Positions 57,190 through 64,000 of a stretch of DNA of 64,000 bases are shown here, piece by piece. The notes under the pieces are model-generated. The model was not told the DNA's origin and made no database searches. It saw nothing but the letters and a program-made list of their open reading frames with translations. Position numbers and translations under genes: made by a program. This stretch comes from Marisa cornuarietis (lineage: Eukaryota; Mollusca; Gastropoda; Architaenioglossa; Ampullariidae). Positions within the stretch are counted from its first letter, which is position 1, and every line of letters begins with the position of its first letter. The stretch covers positions 1,366,001 to 1,430,000 of the forward strand of contig SMMW01000518.1 of the NCBI GenBank assembly GCA_004794655.1, given 5' to 3'.

Positions 57190-59510
57190 ATGTGTAAAAT
57201 TCCACAATTAATCCATCAGTACCAGCTGCTTTCTTATTTTTTTAAACGTACGTAGAACTTTGGTAACTTCTTCCTTAGTAACTTTAGAATCTAGAGATTA
57301 ATCACAGGGGTGTCAGCATTCTTGTCGTCCGTTGTATTATCGTCTAAATTATCATGCTCAGTAACACCAATATCGATATCACTGAAGTCATTAAAGACTT
57401 GCTGAAAATGCTCATACCAACATTTGCAATACTATTTTTCACAGAGTGATTTGATGTTAACTTTACAGTGGCCCAAAATAATTTCGCATCGTTTTTATGT
57501 GTGAATGTTTGCTAATATACTATGTTTGTAATACTTTTTTTTCTTTTGCTATAACTTTTTTATAATCCCTTCTACTATCACAGTTGCTTTTTTTATGCTG
57601 CCTCGGGTACATAGGTACCAACTTTCTTTTTATCTTAGACTGAAGGTCAAAGGTGGATGTACATTGTCTGACTATGCACCACTTATTTCATACATTGTCG
57701 AGTTATTTTCAGGCCTTGATTAAACTTAGAAAGGGCAACATCTATGTCAGAACCAGTAGCATTTAAAACTTCTTTTAAAACAAGCGTGAATAACATCTGA
57801 CTTAATAAATTCCACTAATCCTCTTGATCTTTCAGGTAACCATACAAATTTCTCTCTAAAACATGATAGTCCTTCCATCACAGCTTTTTCCTGCACGCTA
57901 GTACTAACTGGAAGATACAACTCCACATGCATGTGTTTCGATTCAATACGTGATGCCACGTGCAGAGTCTGACTCAAATTAACAACCTGAGCAGAAATAA
58001 GAAAATAGTCAATGACACAATCCATTCGGAGAAATAAAAGTAAAGTCCCCGCTGGAATTTTCCTCATAGCAGACCGTTCAAGATCTCTAAGTCAGATTCT
58101 TCACACACGTGTAATAAGTATGTGATGAAGGCATCTACACAATCATCCTAAGAACCACGATTTTTCTCGGACGACACGGGTTCATCTACATCAAGATCCA
58201 CACGATCAAAGGGCAGGCTACTGCCACAAGGAATGCAAGAACCGGTCCTCGCATTGAAGTCCCCACATAGCATGAAGTAAAAATCTAAAACAAAAATTTT
58301 GAATGTCAAGCATACATTGTTCAACAATACAGACTCCATTTACAATCTCAGTTTCTCTGTAGTACACTGAATTTACCGACGGAAGATAAAATTCAAATAG
58401 CATGACATCTTTTGTGTTCTTAAAAGGTCTCTGCACAGACTGAGTACAATAATATTATCCTACTCCATATGAACATGTCTAACTAGAGAGCTATATTTTT
58501 TCTTTACTACCAGCATAACACCACCACTGAATCGGATACTTTAACACCCAGGAGCAATAAAAATGTCATGTGCTGGAAATAAGTGCCGAGGGAAATCTGA
58601 TGAAAAGATTTCAACTAAAACTGAGATATCACATCATTTTCATAGAATCTAGTAAGCCCCTCAATGTTATAGGTAAGAAAGGTTACACTACAACCAGTCC
58701 CGACCACATCATCAACCTTGTCCTGAGCGGCGCCTGAGTGTCGCTCCGCCGCCGCCCCACATGATAGACAACCGGGGCTGACCCCTGCCCCCGCGACACG
58801 TCTCCCCCCTGTGTGATACCCGGCCTGACAGCCGTTTATTTAGAAGAGCCATGCAGGCCAGAGCCTGAGCTCCAAGATCCCCCAGACAAGATCACATCAC
58901 CAGATGGAGGGGCAGCTGAGTCAATACACTTGCCGTCAAGATCGTGGTGTGGGTGGGTGGGTGGGTGGGGGCGCCAACCGAAGTTTCATGGGAAACTCAT
59001 CATGTGTTGTATTAGTTGTGGTCGTGATGTTGGCGCTGTCCCACGTGACTGGGCCAATGGGACAAGGAACAGGTGGTGGGCTGCCTCGCAGGAAGGACTG
59101 AGACGTGCAGGGAGAAGAGGGGGAGAAAGGACTGACTATCTTCACAGTCATCTGCATTTTCACGTCTGTTGTAAACCTGCCTCTGATGTAGTCGTGGTGG
59201 CGGAGCTGCCGAGGGTGGCTATCGTCGACGAAATCGACACGACCTGAGTGACTGTTGACATTTGAGTTATCGTTGATGAGGAGCTTACCGTTGGGGAAAT
59301 AGCCAGTCTTGTCCTCTTGTTTAAGGTGACGAAGTTTTGACATCTGTTACCAGGCTGGGTCAGCTGCCAAGCAAAATCCATCCTTGCGCATTGCTCCTCT
59401 AGTCTTATGATCTCCTAATAACTTCATCTTATCAGACCATCTGTATAATTTTATAATCATTGGTCTCGGTTTAGAAGCCTCGACAAACTTTCCAATATGA
59501 TGGGCTCAAA
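57190..59510 (-). mobile_element. L1/Tx1-like LINE relic (ORF1 end, endonuclease, start of RT)
   Basis: On the minus strand, right to left: HHIGKFVEASKPRPMIIKLY (about 59500) and KLRHLKQEDKTGYFPNGKLL (about 59340), both L1-type ORF1 C-terminal features. Next come TYNIEGL (about 58670) and the endonuclease signature CGDFNARTGS (about 58240-58270). Last is KNKKAAGTDGLIVEF (about 57210-57250), the start of the reverse transcriptase finger. Stops and frame changes are frequent and the remaining RT is absent. The whole is a decayed, 3'-incomplete copy. Confidence 0.75.
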
Positions 59511-62380
59511 GAGAGAGAGAGATATATATATAAAGAGAGAGTGTATGTGTGCGTTTTAAGGATCTGTATCCACTGGCCAACCATTAGAGGTGTCTGCTTG
59601 ATGCTGTTGTATAGTTCTTTTGAAGTACAAATTTTCAGGGGTATCTCTCCAAGCGTTAGATTACAATTTTATTCCTATTGCAAACCCTATGATTTCTTTC
59701 GCTGGTTCTGGTTGTAATTTTAATCTGTGGTTTATTTTGAAATTATTTTATACTTCCTTCAGGCTGTAATAAAGAATAGTTTGAAATCAGTACGAGGGTC
59801 TAGTGCGCTAAAGTTCGAGTATTTCCGGATTTCAGTGCGCAACGATAATTTGCGCAGGTGCCAGCCTCAAGGCAAGTTTTCATTACCGATGGTGAAAAGA
59901 CGATAAGTCCCTCGACTAATTTCTTCAGGAAAGGATGAGAAGTTCATGACATATTTTTTAACAACGCGCAACCTGTCATCATGTCTTCTGTTATCGGCAT
60001 TATGGTTTATAAATGTGGTCGTGTGTGATTAACTGGTTAATAGCATCACAAGAGATGGAGCATCATGGAAGAAGCAGGTGAAGGGAAAGTGTGGAAGGGG
60101 AGGATAATTGTTGGGGTTTTTTCACTGCATCTGAATTTCATTCATTCGTTCATTCATTCTTTTTTCAACATTCTCCTCTCTTTTTTATTTATTGTGCTTT
60201 GTTGAAATATTTTTTGTTTTCTTTTTTTCTGTTTGTATTGATGAAACGTGAGTACGGCCAATCAGTCCACGGTCTTAACATACAGGACCTTTTATCACAG
60301 CAAGGGCAGAACTCTGAATGCGAATCACGGCCTTAATAGTTTCTTGCACACGTCCAGAATCTTTCTTTATTCTCTCGAGATCGCAGCTCATGGCGGTCAC
60401 TTTGTGCGCGGGTATTATTGTCGTCTGCTTGGTGTTTTCCGCTTAACTGTCACAAGCAAGAGGTCAGAAGAACGGCTTGGTTTGTAGGTTGTTTTATTTG
60501 ACAGGAAAGTATGTTCTACCTCGTGGTGTTCTTTGCATTGTGAAAGAAAGGATTGAAAAGGTTTTTGGGGAAAGAAAGGGGAAAAAGATCCTGACAATCA
60601 GTATCTGCGAACAGGTGCAACATCCAGAGACCGGGTCCGGAGACAAGATGTAAACCCACCAAAGTGGAATTCTCGCTTCCTTGGTAATAAACAAGTGTAT
60701 TTTCACTGCGTTTCTGGATCTGCCCATCCTGAGTAAACATCTGAGCTAACTGGTTCTTTGGTCGGTTTCTTTGATAGTTCTTCCTCCTAATTCCCCACTA
60801 TCAGGAAAAAGGGATGATCTGCCTGGACAACCTGCTTCCACCCACCCCAATTCAATAAAGAAGAGAGAAATAAATAACTCCCTTATCTATATAATCAGAC
60901 AAACGATTGGTCACAAAACATGTAGGAAGCGATTACGCCGAGCTTTTACTGTCATACGATTTACAAGATCGTTGCTGGGTCATTTGAAGTCAATGCGCAG
61001 TTTCTGATGAACTCTGGGTAGTAGTTTTGAATTCAGTCACAACAAAATGATGTTTGAGCTCTGCCTACAGTCTAGCGGAATTAAGTCATAACTGTCTGAA
61101 AGTATTAAATACAACAGTGGTGCTTAGGTAGATTGGTAGAACGATGATATTCGTGGCCGATTGTGGTGCTTTGTTAAAGATGACCTGAAGATACTGGTAA
61201 TATCTATCTACGGAGGCATGGCTTTGTATTTTTTTCTTGTTAATTTTAAATAATTTTATTAGAGAAATTCCCGGGAGAGTCTGATGGCCGCGTTCTGCTC
61301 ACCTGTGCAGAAACTTTAATCTGTCATCTGTCAGCCATCTTGTGTAACGTCGACCACAGATGCACAGGTGTTGTCAGGAGTTGTTATCGATCTACTCTTT
61401 GCTTACTTCCCCTGAGGCATTCTTGTTTGTGTGAGTCGTGTTATGAAGCACGCGATGGGGTCGGTGTTTGGCGATCGAAAGGATTCGTTGGAAGGAACGG
61501 GGGGGGGGGTCGTTTTCTCTCATTAGGCGAGTAACGAGGAGCAGGCATCATACTGCGGTATGTAACAGGTGGAAGTGTGCATCTTCCTGGACTTGTATCT
61601 CAGTTTGGTCGCTGCTCATCTTCAATCACACAGCAAGTATGGCAGCACAAAAGCACCAGAGAACATGAAGATCGGAGCAATAAGACATACAAGTAGAAAA
61701 GCGGCCACAAATATTCACCAGAGGCATTGTCCACCCCGACTATAACAGGTGTTTGCATCCCCTTCTCTACAGAGAAGCTACAAGAATTCTGAATGTGAAC
61801 GATCACTATGCACAATCTTATTTTATGCTAATTTGTTATGTTAATGCAACCGACCGATCGACGCAGGGAGAAAGTAATTACTTTTAAGGCTAAGGAATCT
61901 TATCATCTAGATTCCTCTCTGAAAACGTAGCCTAGTATTCTCAGAAATGCCGTGCTATCGACCTGAAGACAGCACATGTGCTGGACGATTTTCTTTGGAA
62001 GAATAAGGTGAGGTGCAAAGACAGACCACAGTCGCGGAGAAAAACAGTAATGGAGGGGGACAGTAGTGTGGGGGAAGAGAGAGAAGGAGGGGAAGGGAGA
62101 AAGCAGTCATCGCCCGAAGCACGCCAATGAAATCATGGGTTGTGTTTAGTTCAGGATATGAAAGTTGAGGATGCAGTTTAAGAAGCTGTTTGTTGTGTAA
62201 GTGCAATGTGTCTGCACTGACTACATAACTATGTTGTGACTAATGCCTGTCCTGGTAGCTAGCGTGCATATAATATTTGCCATGCATGAATATACAGCTG
62301 TTGTATGCCAGTCATTCTTTCTCTCTCTCCACGGACTTGTATTACTGGACTGCTTGCAGACGAATTTTTTTCAGTGAAGT
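59511..62380. other. Intergenic interval, no gene supported
   Basis: It has GA/TA dinucleotide runs near 59510-59545 and a poly-G run near 61500. Open frames are short and overlap on both strands. Nothing recognised. Confidence 0.5.
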
Positions 62381-62382
62381 CA

Positions 62383-63450
62383 TAGAACGAGGCTGGTTAC
62401 GAAATAGCTTCCGGTTTAGTCACGTTTCAGTTTAACTACTAGAACGAGGCTTTGGACGATATAGCTTCCGGTTTATTCACATTCATTGTTAAGGCTCGCC
62501 GAGACTAACAGCGGAGAACTTCGCAAGAGGCTCAGCGTTGGTCTCGGCAGACAGACAGCAATCCACCTATACACCTCCGTGCTCTCTCTTTGTCCTAATC
62601 TCCGCTGCTACTTCTGTTCGTTCATTTGTTCATTATTAGGTTTTTTGCTTGGTTGGTTGATTGCTGATTTGTTAGTTATTTTTTGCTTGTCTATTTGTTT
62701 GTTAGCTTAAATTTGTTTTATTTAATATTTTGTCTAATAGTTTATTTGTTAGTTCACATTTTTTCTAGTTATTTTGTTTTGGTTTAGTTTGTTTTTGTCA
62801 AGGTTTTTTGCTGCGTGGTCTGTGAGCGAGTGAGAATGATCAAAAGAGTGAGAGAGAATCCATGGGCGCATGTGTAGGCGCCTTCAGCATGTTCTGCTTG
62901 ATACATTGGTGTACGTGTAAATATTGACTCCGTGTCAGTAAATATGGTCTTACTGCAAAATGCACCCTTCAAGCTTCAAATAGCTTCTTTTGATATCCAG
63001 ACCATCCTCTACCCCATAGTGCGAAATCACCCTATGGAGTAAGCACTTTCCTACTCAATCAGTCAATCAACTAGCGAACTTTCCTCGTTAACTTCTAGCA
63101 CGAGGCCACTAAGTGAATTCGCTTCCGGAGCAGAATGCAATCAGTGGTCTGTTGCTAGAAGACAACAACGGAAACAAGAACAGCAGACGATTCAAGCTCT
63201 CGTGTTAAGGGAGGAAAACAAGCTCAAGCTTTGTGGTCTGGTGTGTCTTCAGCTTACTGCCGTCGTGAGAAGTGGAGATCGACGACATTTTCCAAAAAAA
63301 AAAACTAACTCAGTAACAAACTTACTGCAAGTGTACTGTTAATATTGCTTACTTTAAGATATTAACACGATTTCGATATTAAACTCTCCTATGGTTCGCC
63401 GAGACTGACAACCGACATCTTTGCGAAAGGTTAAGAGCTGGTCTCGGCAG
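62383..63450 (+). repeat. Hairpin-forming repeat pair with an ACGAGGC/CTTCCGG motif in three copies
   Basis: GCCGAGAC at 62498-62505 pairs with GTCTCGGC at 62541-62548, and the same stem recurs at 63398-63405 with 63441-63448. Both have a 35-nt loop and are exactly 900 bp apart. The loops match at 23 of 35 positions while the stems are identical. A separate motif, ACGAGGC followed 20-21 bp later by CTTCCGG, occurs at 62387, 62444 and 63100. No open frame is associated. It is unclassified. Confidence 0.55.
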
Positions 63451-64000
63451 ACCGCTAGCAGTCCAGAGATATTTTCATCTTTTCGGAAAATTATTCATGC
63501 AGGTGACCGTCATTTCAACTATGGATATGAGGATCTCCGGCTTAGATGTGAGCTTATAACAACGTATGCAGTACCAGATCAACGCCTGTACTAACTGTGA
63601 AATAAACTGTGGTCGAAACATTACTAGCAAACTGCATTCAACCTCAGTTTCAAATGCCCAGCCTTGTTACTCGTGAATTTTCTAAATCGAACAAGTGAAA
63701 TTGCTATCTAATGTGGACGAGAAAACCCCCACCAGGAGGATGGGTGCCTCCGTCTAGTCCTTTTTCACAATTTGTGACACAGTCATCCCTACATTAATCG
63801 GTAAATATTCGCTGTTCCGGTTCATATATGCTTGTGAGTCAGCAAATGAGGATATGAATTAAACATAATTTATGTGCGCATACAAATTTCCCAAATCAGA
63901 AACCTGCAGAGGAGGTGAGCACAGTATGTGTTTCAACCATGCTGATAAGAAGGACCGTAGGTAAGCTTCAAGTACTCTATATGATAATTTTGGTGGCAGA
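63451..64000. other. Window end, nothing recognised
   Basis: AT-rich sequence without a recognised gene. A GT following GTAG near 63959 could be a donor, but no exon can be established. Confidence 0.4.

Noticed and set aside
58813..59247. Plus-strand open frame of 144 codons
   Set aside because: It lies opposite the ORF1/endonuclease region of the minus-strand LINE, whose peptide motifs are recognisable; the plus-strand peptide has no domain.

Overview
The window is eukaryotic, most probably from a mollusc (gastropod- or bivalve-like). Its genes have many short exons with GT-AG introns, and there is abundant simple-sequence DNA. It also carries several tRNA-derived SINE families, many 5'-truncated LINE relics and small DNA-transposon remnants. 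The clade is inferred from gene content and repeat style, not from a species-level match.

Layout. (1) Positions 1-14.4 kb hold the 3' part of a golgin subfamily A member 3 (GOLGA3/golgin-160) gene on the plus strand. Seventeen exons can be phased with no frame conflict into about 1,525 residues; the 5' end lies left of the window. An in-phase alternative exon near 12.4 kb would give a different C-terminus. (2) Positions 14.4-18.7 kb are non-coding, with a LINE fragment and SINE pieces. (3) Positions 18.8-22.3 kb hold a complete four-exon gene for a secreted chitin-binding (peritrophin-A/CBM14-like) protein with a proline-rich YQPP-repeat tail, headed by a TATA box. (4) Positions 22.3-34.1 kb are largely non-coding, with microsatellites and one SINE. 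(5) Positions 34.8-38.9 kb hold an unrecognised two-exon gene (507 residues in the favoured model) with nine tandem octapeptides. Its intron carries a CR1/L2-like LINE relic and a tRNA-Glu(UUC) gene, both antisense. (6) Positions 39-64 kb are intergenic or repeat-dominated. They contain a LINE split by a foldback element made of short palindromes, an I/Jockey-like LINE with a decayed RNase H, a hAT MITE with perfect 8-bp target duplications, a second MITE, an L1/Tx1-like LINE on the minus strand, a full-length SINE with target duplications, and a pair of hairpin-forming repeats at 62.5 and 63.4 kb.

The three protein genes show no functional link: a Golgi tether, a secreted chitin binder and an orphan disordered-looking protein. 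No operon, CRISPR or prokaryotic system is present. The most unusual structures are the palindrome-array foldback element at about 44.83-45.69 kb, the hairpin repeats near 62.5/63.4 kb, the SINE family sharing its 3' tail with the nearby I/Jockey-like LINE, and the alternative golgin exon. All calls were made by eye; no database search was run.
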